NCBI RefSeq assembly: GCF_012927165.1
Contig: NZ_JABBGA010000005.1
Location: forward strand, 246,024-310,023
DNA length: 64,000 nucleotides
Reading direction: 5' to 3'
DNA from: Zoogloea dura
Lineage (GTDB): Bacteria; Pseudomonadota; Gammaproteobacteria; Burkholderiales; Rhodocyclaceae
Position 1 is the first letter of the stretch. The number at the start of each line of letters is the position of its first letter. Under the pieces are notes generated by a model, which was not told where the DNA came from, ran no database searches, and saw only the letters and a list, made by a program, of their open reading frames with translations. Made by a program: the position numbers and the translations under genes. Shown here piece by piece: positions 8,557 to 17,645 of this stretch.

Positions 8557-9450
8557 ATGACCCTGAGTTTTACCGGCGAACGTTTTCTCCCCAGCTGTGA
8601 GGGAGAAATGATCTATGAACACTGGCACCGCTACCTGTTCGCGCAGGCGCACGTGGCCGGCCGCCGCGTGCTCGACGTAGCCAGCGGCGAGGGTTATGGC
8701 AGTGCCCTGCTGGCCACCCGGGCGGCGAGCGTGACCGGGGTGGACATCTCCCCGGAGGCGGTCCGCCACGCCAGCGAGCGCTATGGCGGTGCGGCCAACC
8801 TGAGCTACTTGTGCGCGAGCTGCGCCAGCATTCCGCTGCCCGACGCGAGTTTCGACGTGATCATCTCCTTCGAGACCATCGAGCACATGACCGAGCATGA
8901 TGCCTTCATGGCCGAGGTGCAGCGCCTGCTTGCGCCTGGGGGCCTGTTCATCATCTCGTCGCCCAACCGGGTCGAGTATTCCGACCGGACGGGTTACCGC
9001 AATGAGTATCACGTCAAGGAGCTGGACGGCCCGGAGCTGCGCACCCTGCTCGATCGCCATTTCCCGGCCCAGCACTGGTTTGCCCAGCGCCCGTGCTTCC
9101 AGTCGATGCTGTGGTCCCTGGAGGGGCCGGCGGAGTCGTCGAGTGTGCTGGCGGTGGATGGCGAAAGCGCTTACCCGGCCGAGCTGTACTTCCTGGTCTG
9201 CTGCGCCAGGGACCCGGCAGCGCTGGCGCCCATCCGCCCGTCCCTGAGCCTGGTGACGGACCGCCATCATTCCGTCTATAGCGAATGGAGCCGCACTTAC
9301 GCCGAGAACCGGCAACTGGGGGCACGCGTGGCCGAACTGGAGCGGGAGCTGACGGAGGCACGGGCTCCGGCGGCGGCACTCCCGCCGCCGTCGATCAGGC
9401 AGCAATTGCGTACCCTGGCCCGCAGTCTGCTTGGTGTTGTCAGGCCCTGA
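8557..9450 (+). CDS. Class I SAM-dependent methyltransferase, glycan-locus type
   Basis: This 297-residue protein has the SAM-binding motif VLDVASGEGYGSALL at about 38-52, the post-I acidic residue in VDIS, and FDVIISFETIEHM as motif II. A short predicted coiled coil occupies about 250-275. It is nearly collinear with the first 250 residues of the methyltransferase-glycosyltransferase fusion at 26724 (shared FTGERFLP, CEGE, IYEHWHRYLFA). It may cap or decorate the glycan, or methylate a sugar; the acceptor is unknown. A 49-base gap after the GtrA gene suggests the same transcript. Confidence 0.85.
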   Translation: MTLSFTGERFLPSCEGEMIYEHWHRYLFAQAHVAGRRVLDVASGEGYGSALLATRAASVTGVDISPEAVRHASERYGGAANLSYLCASCASIPLPDASFDVIISFETIEHMTEHDAFMAEVQRLLAPGGLFIISSPNRVEYSDRTGYRNEYHVKELDGPELRTLLDRHFPAQHWFAQRPCFQSMLWSLEGPAESSSVLAVDGESAYPAELYFLVCCARDPAALAPIRPSLSLVTDRHHSVYSEWSRTYAENRQLGARVAELERELTEARAPAAALPPPSIRQQLRTLARSLLGVVRP

Positions 9451-9489
9451 GTCCCAGTCTTTAATGCGATTCGCTCCGGATTTGCTCAA

Positions 9490-11403
9490 ATGACACGTGC
9501 CAACAGCATCTCTGCCGCCTTCGACCATGCAGTCCGCCTGCTCGAGAACAATCAGCCGGATGCGGCCCGATATGTACTCCGGCAGATCCTGGCGGTGGTG
9601 CCCGAGCATCCCGATGTGCTGCACCTTCTCGGCGTCTGCGATCTGGTCGAAGGCAAGCCCGGGCCGGCGGTCGACTGGATCCGCCGATCCCTTGCCGGCG
9701 CGCCGTCCGACCCGGTGCGCTACAACAACCTGGCGGTGGCCTTGATCCGGCTGGGCCGCTTCGACGAGGCGGTGGAGGCGACCGGGCAGGCCCTGGCCCT
9801 GCAGGCCGGCTATGCCGACGCCCTCAACAATCGGGGGTCTGCGCTGGCCGAACTGGGCCGCGATGCCGAGGCGCTGGACGCCTACACGCATGCTGCAGCC
9901 CTGGTCGCAGACAGCGCGGAGGTGCATGTCAACAAGGGGCATGTCCACCTTCGTCTCGGACAGCCGCGTGAGGCGCTGGACAGCTATCTCCAGGCCCTCG
10001 ACATCGATGCGCAGCATGAGCCGGCCAGGGATAAACTGTCCCTGGCCAGCCACCTGGCCACCCTCTCGTATTTCGATCCGGACTCCCCCTACCTGGCTGA
10101 ATGTCCGGTAGACCCGGCTTCCCTGGATGACTTCCGGGCGGCTTGCCGGCTGCTCAACGACGGCCACATCGGGCTGGCCGCAGATGGCTTCGAGGCCGTG
10201 CTCCAGCGCCATCCGGACTGGATCGAGGCCCGGCTGCTGGCGGCCATCGTCGAGTATCGCCGGGGCGGATTTGCCTCGGGGCTCGCGCATTGCGACCGCC
10301 TGGCCATGAAGGATCTGCCGCCTTCCCCGCAGGCCATCCTGGACGACTACCGTACCCGCTTGTCTTCGGTCCTGCGGCTGCAGGAATTGCAGGGGGCCGT
10401 GCATTCCGGGCCGGCCTTGCCACCCCGGCAGAACGGCGATGAGGTGCTGCATCTGGTGTGCGACTTTCCGCGCCGTGCGGGAACGGAGTTGCGCTGTCTC
10501 GACCTGGCAGCACGCCTCGGGAACCACGTCCGTGTCGAGGTGTGGGCGACGGGGCCGGACATCCACGAGAGCTTCGCGGGGCATGGCATCCGCTTGATCG
10601 ACCCGGCGGCAGGCGAGGTGCCGGATGGCGGCACCCTTGCGGTGATCGGTGCCTGGCACCCCATCGGCGAGTGGTACCGCGCGGCCCGCTTCCGGCGCGT
10701 AGTGGTCGTGTACAACGTGGATCAGCCGAATCACCTGGAAGCGGCCATCAAGGCCCTGGCGCTGCCCGGCAAGCCCCCGCTCGAAATCGTGTACGCATCG
10801 GACTGGATGCGGGAGCAGACGAGGCTGCCCGGGCGCTTCGAGCCGTCTCCTGTCGATCTGCAGCGTTTCCGGCCGCAACCCGGTGCTTTCCAGCCGGAGC
10901 GTTTCGTGGTGGGGCGCCTGAGCCGCGACATGCATTACAAGTTTCATGTCGGGGCACCTGCATTCTTCTCGGCGCTTGCGGCGCGAGGCATCCCGGTACG
11001 GATGATGGGCGCCACGGTGCTGGCCGGAGTGCTGGGGGGCACGCCCGGCATCGAGTTGATGGCGGTCGAGACGCAGACGCCGGAGGACTTCCTGCGCAGC
11101 CTCGACTGTTTTGTCTACCGCACGCACAGTTATTTTCCGGAACCCTGGGGGCGTGTGGTCACCGAGGCGATGGCCACCGGCCTGCCTGTGGTGGCCCATG
11201 CAACGGGTGGATTCGCGCAGATCATCGAGCATGGCCGCAATGGTTTCCTGTTCCACTCCGACGAAGAAGCCCTGCACATCATCGATGCACTCCGGGCTTC
11301 ACCCGGCTTGAGGCGCAGCGTCGGCGAAGCCGCCCGGGCCAGCATGGAGGCCTTGTATGCCGAGTCCTCCTTCGATCGTTACTGGCAGTTCTATGCCGAC
11401 TGA
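9490..11403 (+). CDS. TPR-repeat protein fused to a GT4-type glycosyltransferase
   Basis: The first 190 or so residues of this 637-residue protein are tetratricopeptide repeats (for example LLENNQPDAARYVLRQILA, ALNNRGSALAELGRDAEALD). From about 310 onward it has a GT-B fold of the glycosyl transferases group 1 type, with the donor-site stretch PEPWGRVVTEAMATGLPVV containing the conserved acidic pair. TPR units probably bind a protein or assemble the machinery. It sits 18 bases upstream of the OGT-like gene, which has the same TPR-plus-transferase architecture. The acceptor could be protein or glycan; I cannot decide from sequence. Confidence 0.85.
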   Translation: MTRANSISAAFDHAVRLLENNQPDAARYVLRQILAVVPEHPDVLHLLGVCDLVEGKPGPAVDWIRRSLAGAPSDPVRYNNLAVALIRLGRFDEAVEATGQALALQAGYADALNNRGSALAELGRDAEALDAYTHAAALVADSAEVHVNKGHVHLRLGQPREALDSYLQALDIDAQHEPARDKLSLASHLATLSYFDPDSPYLAECPVDPASLDDFRAACRLLNDGHIGLAADGFEAVLQRHPDWIEARLLAAIVEYRRGGFASGLAHCDRLAMKDLPPSPQAILDDYRTRLSSVLRLQELQGAVHSGPALPPRQNGDEVLHLVCDFPRRAGTELRCLDLAARLGNHVRVEVWATGPDIHESFAGHGIRLIDPAAGEVPDGGTLAVIGAWHPIGEWYRAARFRRVVVVYNVDQPNHLEAAIKALALPGKPPLEIVYASDWMREQTRLPGRFEPSPVDLQRFRPQPGAFQPERFVVGRLSRDMHYKFHVGAPAFFSALAARGIPVRMMGATVLAGVLGGTPGIELMAVETQTPEDFLRSLDCFVYRTHSYFPEPWGRVVTEAMATGLPVVAHATGGFAQIIEHGRNGFLFHSDEEALHIIDALRASPGLRRSVGEAARASMEALYAESSFDRYWQFYAD

Positions 11404-11421
11404 GCTTCAACGGATTCGACC

Positions 11422-13422
11422 ATGAGCACTTCGCGCACCCGCCTGTCCCTCGACGACGCCCTCAATGCCGCCATCCAGCTCCATCAGGCGGGACGTCTGC
11501 AGGACGCGGAGAACGTCTATCGCCAGGTGCTCGCGGTGCAACCCCGTCATCCCGAGGCGCTGCACCTGATGGGTCTGTGCGCCCACCAGAAAGGTGACCA
11601 CGCCACCGCAGCAAAGCTGATCCGGACGGCACTTGAAATACAGCCCGCCCACCCCGCGGCCCACAACAGCCTTGGTGCCGTGCAGCTGGCCCTGGGGCAG
11701 GCCGGGGCGGCGCTCGAGGCCTTGCAGCGGGCCGTGGAGCTCAGCCCGGCCTATGCCGAAGCGTGGACCAACCGGGGGATCGCCCTGGGCGAGCTGCGCC
11801 GCAGCGACGAAGCTCTGGCCAGCTACGACGAGGCGCTGCGCCTGGGGTATGACAACCCCCTGCTGCATTTCAACCGGGCGCGCCTGCTGCAGTTGCTGGG
11901 GCGCCTCGAGGAGGCCCTCGGCGCCTACGGTCGTACGCTTGCCCAGGTGCCGGGCTACCGGGAGGCCTGGCACAACCTGGGGGTCCTGCAGGAAAAGCTG
12001 GGGCGGCTTACCGAAGCCCAGACCAGCTACGAACGGGCCGTACAACTCGAACCCGAGGCGCCCTACACCCGCGGGCACCTGTTGTTTGCCCGCCTGCGCC
12101 GCTGCGACTGGAAGGGCCTGGAGGCGCTGGGCAGTGCGATCCTGCGCGCGGTCGATGCCGGTCGGGCAGCGGCCGAGCCTTTCCCGCTGCTGGCCATCGA
12201 CAGCACACCCCGGCAGCAGCTTCAATGCGCCCGTGCCTACGCGGCCGACAAGTTTCCGGCGGGCATGGCGCTGCCACCCATTCCCGCGCCCGCCGCAGTG
12301 CCGCAGAGACTGAAGCTGGCCTACTTGTCCGCCGATTTCCACGATCACGCCACCGCCCACCTGATCGCCGAAGTGTTCGAGCGTCATGACCGCAGCCGCT
12401 TCGAGCTGATCGCCTTGTCCTTCGGCCCCCCTCGGGACGACCCCTGGCGGCGTCGCCTGGTAGCCGCCTTTGACCGCTTCGAAGAGGTTGGCGACCTGAC
12501 CGACCGGGAGATCGCCCTGCGTGCCCGCGAACTGGGCGTGCATGTGGCCATCGACCTGAAGGGCTATACCCAGGACTGCCGGACCGGCATCTTTGCCTGC
12601 CGCGCCGCACCCATCCAGGTGAATTACCTGGGCTATCCGGGCACCCTGGGCGTGCCGTGGATGGATTACCTGATCGCCGACCCGGTGGTGGTGCCGGTCC
12701 AGGACCGCGAGCATTACGCCGAGAAGATCGCCGCCCTGCCGGACTGCTACCAGCCCAACGACTCCACCAAGCCCATCGCGGGGGCGGTGCCGTCGCGGGC
12801 CGAGCTGGGGTTGCCGGAAGAGGGCTTCGTGTTCTGCTGCTTCAACAACAACTACAAGATCACCCCGGACGTGTTTGCGCTGTGGATGCGGCTGCTGGCA
12901 CGCGTGCCGGGCAGCGTGCTGTGGCTGCTTGCCGCGCCGCCGGAGGCCATGGAGGCGCTGCGCCGGGAGGCTGTCCGCCTGGGTATTGCAGCCGAAAGGC
13001 TGGTGTTTGCCGAACGCGTGCCCCTGGCGGAGCACCTCGCCCGCCATGCGCGCGCTGACCTGTTCCTGGACACCTTCCACTACAACGCCCATACCACCGC
13101 CAGCGATGCCCTGTGGGCCGGCCTGCCGGTGCTGACCCGCCTGGGGCACAGCTTCTCGGGCCGGGTGGCGACCAGCCTGCTGACAGCGGCAGACCTGCCC
13201 GAGCTGATCGCCGCCGATGCGGCGGAGTATGAGTCCCTGGCCGTGGCGCTGGCAGGGGATCCGGCACGCCTGGCCGGGCTGCGGCAGCGCCTGGCGGCAC
13301 AGCGGGGGCGCTGCGCCCTCTTCGATTGCGGGCGCTACACCGGCAAGCTGGAGGCTGCCTTCGAGGCCATGTGGCGCCGCCATATGGCAGGCGAAGCCCC
13401 GGCCCATCTAGACATCGTCTGA
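11422..13422 (+). CDS. TPR-containing GT41 glycosyltransferase (SPINDLY/O-GlcNAc transferase family)
   Basis: This 666-residue protein has about six TPR units in residues 10-240, then a GT41 catalytic region from about 290. Family features include LKLAYLSADFHDHATAHL, the AIDLKGYTQDCR segment, PIQVNYLGYPGTLG and the donor loop DTFHYNAHTTASDALWAG. Eukaryotic relatives modify Ser/Thr of proteins with GlcNAc or fucose. Bacterial members are linked to glycosylation of flagellin, adhesins or other proteins, but many are uncharacterised. The length and both domains look complete. Its presence suggests that part of this locus glycosylates protein as well as lipid-linked glycan. Confidence 0.92.
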   Translation: MSTSRTRLSLDDALNAAIQLHQAGRLQDAENVYRQVLAVQPRHPEALHLMGLCAHQKGDHATAAKLIRTALEIQPAHPAAHNSLGAVQLALGQAGAALEALQRAVELSPAYAEAWTNRGIALGELRRSDEALASYDEALRLGYDNPLLHFNRARLLQLLGRLEEALGAYGRTLAQVPGYREAWHNLGVLQEKLGRLTEAQTSYERAVQLEPEAPYTRGHLLFARLRRCDWKGLEALGSAILRAVDAGRAAAEPFPLLAIDSTPRQQLQCARAYAADKFPAGMALPPIPAPAAVPQRLKLAYLSADFHDHATAHLIAEVFERHDRSRFELIALSFGPPRDDPWRRRLVAAFDRFEEVGDLTDREIALRARELGVHVAIDLKGYTQDCRTGIFACRAAPIQVNYLGYPGTLGVPWMDYLIADPVVVPVQDREHYAEKIAALPDCYQPNDSTKPIAGAVPSRAELGLPEEGFVFCCFNNNYKITPDVFALWMRLLARVPGSVLWLLAAPPEAMEALRREAVRLGIAAERLVFAERVPLAEHLARHARADLFLDTFHYNAHTTASDALWAGLPVLTRLGHSFSGRVATSLLTAADLPELIAADAAEYESLAVALAGDPARLAGLRQRLAAQRGRCALFDCGRYTGKLEAAFEAMWRRHMAGEAPAHLDIV

Positions 13423-13433
13423 ATGCCCCGGCT

Positions 13434-13452
13434 GGGGCTGCGTTTCAGCCCC
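13434..13452. terminator. Short hairpin between convergent genes, weak terminator candidate
   Basis: A seven-pair stem (GGGGCTG / CAGCCCC) with a five-base loop lies just after the stop of the OGT-like gene and overlaps the stop of the opposing methyltransferase gene. Neither side has a T-run, so intrinsic termination is doubtful. Confidence 0.3.
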
Positions 13453-14695
13453 TGCCCGACAGCAGCGTCTTCAGCCGCCGGAGCAGGCCGGGTGCCGGCT
13501 CCGGTGCCGCGCCATGTCCGGGTACGGCCAATGAGCCGGTATAGAGCAGGGCGGTTTCACCCCGGGCGGTCCTGCCCGAAACCTGCAGGAACACTTCCCC
13601 GCCCATGGTTGGCAGGGTGGTGGCGAAGCGCCAGCCGCTGCGGGCCAGGCGGGTGTCGTGGAGCACCCGGGCGACATCTTCCCGAGCCTCCCCGGTGGGG
13701 CAGCGGTGGGCCTGCCCATCCACGGTGATGAGCACCTCATCGAGTGGCCCGTCGTCCAGTGACGCAGCCCAGCCGTGCATCTCGAGGCGGCCATCGGCAC
13801 CGAGTTCGAGGCCGTCCACCCAGCCCCAGGCGCCACGCCGGAAGCCACGCAGGCCGCTGAGGTCGGCCGCCGGATCGGCCGGCACCACGTAGAGATCCTG
13901 TTCATTGGCCAGACCGCGGGGCAGGCGGGCGTAGGCATGGCCCGGATGGCCCAGGCTGTCGCCGATGGCCCGCGCCACGAAGGGCTCGCCCACGTAGGTC
14001 GTGCCGTAGCTGCAGGTGTCCAGGTCGGCGTTCTCGCTGTCGGGGGTGAAGCGGATGCCGTTGTCGGGCAGCACCGCGCCTTCCGGCAGCAGGCACTGGT
14101 CATGCACGCTGAAGCACAGCACGCCGCGCGGGCTGAGCAGGCTGTGCAGCTTGCCGACCCAGGCCTTGAACAGCGCTTCGGGCAGGTGGGAGAACAGGGA
14201 GGCCACCCAGATGAAGTCGAAGCGCTGCCCCGGCTCGAAAGTGGCCGGGTCGGTCTGCGACAGGAGCCCGTGGACGCCGTATTCCTCCACCACGAAATCC
14301 ACCGCTCCGGCCTGGATCTCGGCCGCCCAGATGCGTTCCGGTGGAATGCTCAGGCCGAGGAAGCGCAGCAGGCGCCCGTAGCCACAGGCGAAGTCGAGGA
14401 CCTTGAGATCTTCGGGTGGGGTGGGAAAGACATGGCGCAGGATCTGCTGGGCCGCGTCGTGCTGCTGCAGGGCCACGTTGTAATACTGGCTGAGCGGGCG
14501 GTTCACCTCGTGGAAGTGCTTCAGCGAGTGCAGAAGCATCTGGTCGCCGGGGTGGATGCGCGTCTTCAGTTGTTCCGGCGAGGCGTCGCTGCGCAGGTAG
14601 CGGCAGTGCTGCCACAGCGCGGCCCGGAAGGCCGGCGTCTGGGCGGCTCGGTTGGCCTCGGCCTGCAGCCGCTCTTCGGTGAGGAGGTCGGTCAC
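13445..14695 (-). CDS. SAM-dependent methyltransferase with extra C-terminal domain
   Basis: The GTG at 14695 is the likely start, six bases after the stop of the upstream methyltransferase gene; a longer open frame upstream only shadows that gene. The 416-residue protein has SAM motif VLDFACGYGRLLRFLGL at about 100-116 and FDFIWVASLFSHLPE as motif II. A further C-terminal segment of about 130 residues (GWVDGLELGADGRLEMHGWAA) is not methyltransferase-like and could bind carbohydrate. It belongs to a five-gene minus-strand unit with the HAD protein and a glycosyltransferase. Its substrate is unknown. Confidence 0.8.
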   Translation of the reverse strand: MTDLLTEERLQAEANRAAQTPAFRAALWQHCRYLRSDASPEQLKTRIHPGDQMLLHSLKHFHEVNRPLSQYYNVALQQHDAAQQILRHVFPTPPEDLKVLDFACGYGRLLRFLGLSIPPERIWAAEIQAGAVDFVVEEYGVHGLLSQTDPATFEPGQRFDFIWVASLFSHLPEALFKAWVGKLHSLLSPRGVLCFSVHDQCLLPEGAVLPDNGIRFTPDSENADLDTCSYGTTYVGEPFVARAIGDSLGHPGHAYARLPRGLANEQDLYVVPADPAADLSGLRGFRRGAWGWVDGLELGADGRLEMHGWAASLDDGPLDEVLITVDGQAHRCPTGEAREDVARVLHDTRLARSGWRFATTLPTMGGEVFLQVSGRTARGETALLYTGSLAVPGHGAAPEPAPGLLRRLKTLLSGRG

Positions 14696-14700
14696 GGTGT

Positions 14701-15570
14701 TCAGCGGCCCTTGACGATGGCAAAGCCGTCCTGGTGGCCCCAGAAGCGGGCGGGGAACTCGTGCGTGGTGGCACCGCGCAGGTGGGCGGCGATGGCGCGG
14801 CGCACGTAGTCGGCCGAGGTGAAGGTCGAGCCGTATTCCTCGCCGGACAGGGCCGTGGATTCGCTGGACGGGATGAACAGGAAGCCGTTCGCTGGAAACT
14901 CGACGCCCATCATGCGGGCGAACTTCTCCCCGTGGGTGGTGATGATGAGGATCCCGTTGTCCTCGAGGGCGTTGTAGAGCTGGGACAGCCAGACCGACCA
15001 CGTGCTCTCCGGCAGATGGCTGAACAGCGACAGCACGAAGATGACCTCGTACTTGCGCGGGGTGACGAGCTCGGCAGGCCGGGTGACCGAATAAAAGCCG
15101 TCCACGCCCAGGCGGGCCTTGAGGAAATCGACGCTGCCCGGCACCACGTCCGACACGTGCAGGGCCCCTGCGGGCACGGCCTTGACCAAGTGCCGGCTGA
15201 AGCGCCCGAAGCCGCTGGCGAACTCGAGGAAGCTGCGGCAGCGGCCGAGCGGGCGATCCAGGCTTTCCAGCAGGCTGCTCAGCTCGACCATGGTGCGCCA
15301 GCCATCCGACAGGTAGTCGCGGATCGGGTTGGTGCAGCTCGGGTGATTGGCGAAGAAGCGGAAGATGTCGTCGTCGGGCGAGATCTGCGCATCGATGCCG
15401 AAGGCATCGGTGAAGTTGCCCGGCAGTCGCTGCGCTTCGAGCAGGTTATGGGCTTCCAGGTGGGTCGGCTGCAGGCGCAGCAGGGCCTGCAGGCAGTGGC
15501 TGGCTTCGGCCAGCTGCCCTTGGCTGATCAGCGTGCGGGCGAGGGGGAGCAGTTCGGTGCCGGGGGTCAT
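14701..15570 (-). CDS. Methyltransferase-like protein with short TPR-like N-terminus
   Basis: Residues 1-45 of this 289-residue protein resemble a TPR hairpin (LISQGQLAEASHCLQALLRL). A class I methyltransferase fold follows, with FLEFASGFGRFSRHLV as SAM motif and YEVIFVLSLFSHLPE as motif II. It shares the SLFSHLPE motif with the downstream methyltransferase, suggesting the two are paralogues. The gene begins three bases after the HAD gene ends. The acceptor is not predictable. Confidence 0.78.
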   Translation of the reverse strand: MTPGTELLPLARTLISQGQLAEASHCLQALLRLQPTHLEAHNLLEAQRLPGNFTDAFGIDAQISPDDDIFRFFANHPSCTNPIRDYLSDGWRTMVELSSLLESLDRPLGRCRSFLEFASGFGRFSRHLVKAVPAGALHVSDVVPGSVDFLKARLGVDGFYSVTRPAELVTPRKYEVIFVLSLFSHLPESTWSVWLSQLYNALEDNGILIITTHGEKFARMMGVEFPANGFLFIPSSESTALSGEEYGSTFTSADYVRRAIAAHLRGATTHEFPARFWGHQDGFAIVKGR

Positions 15571-15573
15571 GAC

Positions 15574-17634
15574 TTATTTGCCTCTCTTGGCCTGGTGATG
15601 CTGCCAGCGGACCCGCATGTACTTGTACACCTTGCCCGCCGAGATGGCGGTGGTGAGCAGGGCCTTGTGCATCGGGTTGAGATCGGTGCGTTTCTTGAGG
15701 CCGGTGGCCCACTGGGACTGGCGGATGTACTGGATCAGGCTGTGCCGGTCGCGGCGAACGAAGGGGGCGCGCAGCACCACGCCCATGGACGGTACGCTGC
15801 TCTGCTCGACGAACTGGCCGACCCCGAAGACCTCGTTGTGGTTGAGGGCGTTGTAGGCCTGGAACAGGTCTTCCGGCGTCTGCGCCACCAGCGAATGCCA
15901 GATGGCCAGGGCTTGGGGGCGCAGCTCGGCGCTGGAGACGGCGTGGTTGTCGAGATACTCGGTCCAGGCACGGGCGGCGTGCAGCACGCCGGCCTGGAAG
16001 TGGCTGACGTATTGCTCATGCACGGCGTTCTCGTCCTCGTCCACCAGGCGGCGCGCTTCGACCCGGCCTTCGGCGTTGCGGCGGTAGCCCTCGGTGCTGC
16101 CATGGGGCGAGTTGCTGAGCATCTCGAGCGGGGCCACTGCATCGAGCAAGTGGCTGGCCTCGACCTGCTTGTTGAGGTCGGGGCCGAAGGCGAACTTGCG
16201 GCAGTTGGCGGGCTGTTCGTTGAGCACCCGGGCGAGGCCCAGGTAATGGCCGAACAGGGTGTGGCCGGGCAGCAGGTGGGCCAGGTTGTCCTGGATGGTG
16301 CCGCGCCAGCCGATGTCCACGATGCCCACGCGGGTCACGCCGGCGCTGAGGCCGCGCTGGGCCAGGTAGCCGAGCAGCAGGCCGCGGTCTGCTGCGCAGT
16401 GGCCGGAGACGATGGACTGGAACTCCCCATCGGCGAACAGGGCCTGGACCCGGGCGTCCTGCCAGGGGTAGATGATCTCTTCCTGCAGGGGGATGCCGTG
16501 GCGGGCGCAGACGCTCTCCAGGGTGCTTGGCTCGAGGCCCAGGGAGCGGGCCAGGGCGAACATCGACTGGGAACTGTAGAGGTTCCACATGCGCATCAGC
16601 TCGGTGGTGCTGAGCTCGCGCAGGGAGGCGCCGAAGGTGGCCAGGCGGCTGACCTCCAGGGTCTCCGCCGGGGGCAGGGCATGGCCGGCCAGGCGCCCTT
16701 CGGGGAACAGACAGCGGAAGACCTCGATGAAGAACTCACCTTCCCGGGTGAAGAAGAACAGGCGCTGGAGCTGTTCGAGGATGCTCTGTTCGGCGACCGA
16801 CAGGCAGAAGCCCACCCACAGGGGGGCGGCCCGGGTGCCCAGCTCGAAGGCTGTGCGGGCGGCGCCCTGGCGCTGCTCCAGGGCCTCCTGGCGGCTCGCC
16901 GCGATGATCCCATCGAGGTGGGCGAACAGGGTGGCCCGGTCGGTGAACAGGCTCTCGCGCAGTTGCCGGTCGGCGTGCGCTTGTTCGGGCAGGTAGTGCA
17001 CCGACTTGATGCCGATGGCGCCCGGGATGCTGACGTCCGAGTGATGGTTGTCGCCGATATGCACATGGTGCTCAGGCGCCAGCGAGAAGGCCTCGTGCAC
17101 GTGGTGGAACAACTGGCCCGAGCGCTTGTTGAGCCGGATGTCGCAGGAGCTGATGCCGTCGCCGGCGATGTCGTCGAGGCCGTGGTGGTGGAGCAGCTCC
17201 CTGAGCATGGGTGCCGGCATGTAGAAGTCCGACAGGAACAGGGTCTGCTCGGCCGGATACTGGCCGATCACGTGGCGGCAGCTAGGGTCCGGAAAGGTGT
17301 TGGCCTTCTCGAGGGCCAGCTCGGCAGCGGCCAGCTCGTCGGCGACCCGGGCGAGCTCCAGGTCGGGGGCAGTGACGACCCGCTGGAGCAGGACTTCGAG
17401 GACGTGGTGCAGGGTGTATTCGTCGTCGCTGCCCTGGCGGGCGGCGGCGCGGGCCAACTCACCCTCGATCTGGCAGCGCTCGCGGAAGATCGCCCAGTGG
17501 TCGGCAAAGCCCTCGGCCAGCTGCTGGCCGAAGCGCAGCTGCAGGTGGCGTGCCGCCGTGAGCTTGATGAAGTCGGGGTGGCACTTGCGGCGGAGCAGGG
17601 TATCCCAGACATCGAGCGTCTTGAGTTTGTACAT
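15574..17634 (-). CDS. Large HAD-superfamily protein of the COG5610 type
   Basis: This 686-residue protein starts with the HAD nucleophile motif LDVWDTLL (Asp8). TLFLSDFYM at about 160 acts as motif II, and HIGDNHHSD at about 225 supplies the acidic motif. The +2 position of motif I is Trp, not the Asp general acid of phosphatases; COG5610 members commonly have an aromatic residue here. The remaining 450 residues are of unknown function. Such proteins recur in capsule and O-antigen loci, with no settled reaction that I know of. It lies between methyltransferases and a glycosyltransferase on one transcript. Confidence 0.8.
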   Translation of the reverse strand: MYKLKTLDVWDTLLRRKCHPDFIKLTAARHLQLRFGQQLAEGFADHWAIFRERCQIEGELARAAARQGSDDEYTLHHVLEVLLQRVVTAPDLELARVADELAAAELALEKANTFPDPSCRHVIGQYPAEQTLFLSDFYMPAPMLRELLHHHGLDDIAGDGISSCDIRLNKRSGQLFHHVHEAFSLAPEHHVHIGDNHHSDVSIPGAIGIKSVHYLPEQAHADRQLRESLFTDRATLFAHLDGIIAASRQEALEQRQGAARTAFELGTRAAPLWVGFCLSVAEQSILEQLQRLFFFTREGEFFIEVFRCLFPEGRLAGHALPPAETLEVSRLATFGASLRELSTTELMRMWNLYSSQSMFALARSLGLEPSTLESVCARHGIPLQEEIIYPWQDARVQALFADGEFQSIVSGHCAADRGLLLGYLAQRGLSAGVTRVGIVDIGWRGTIQDNLAHLLPGHTLFGHYLGLARVLNEQPANCRKFAFGPDLNKQVEASHLLDAVAPLEMLSNSPHGSTEGYRRNAEGRVEARRLVDEDENAVHEQYVSHFQAGVLHAARAWTEYLDNHAVSSAELRPQALAIWHSLVAQTPEDLFQAYNALNHNEVFGVGQFVEQSSVPSMGVVLRAPFVRRDRHSLIQYIRQSQWATGLKKRTDLNPMHKALLTTAISAGKVYKYMRVRWQHHQAKRGK

Positions 17635-17645
17635 GCGGCGGCGTC

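Noticed and set aside
8290..11277. 995-codon open frame on the minus strand
   Set aside because: It lies antisense to the GtrA, methyltransferase and TPR-transferase genes, which have clear motifs. The frame is rich in His, Gln, Arg and Gly with no domain, as expected from the complement of a high-GC coding region.
11407..13407. 666-codon minus-strand frame opposite the OGT-like gene
   Set aside because: It mirrors the OGT frame almost exactly and has no ribosome site or domain. The plus-strand product matches GT41 along its whole length.
14696..15001. N-terminal extension of the methyltransferase gene ending at 13445
   Set aside because: The 102 extra codons overlap the end of the upstream methyltransferase in another frame and are Arg/His/Pro-rich. 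GTG 14695 sits directly after the upstream stop.
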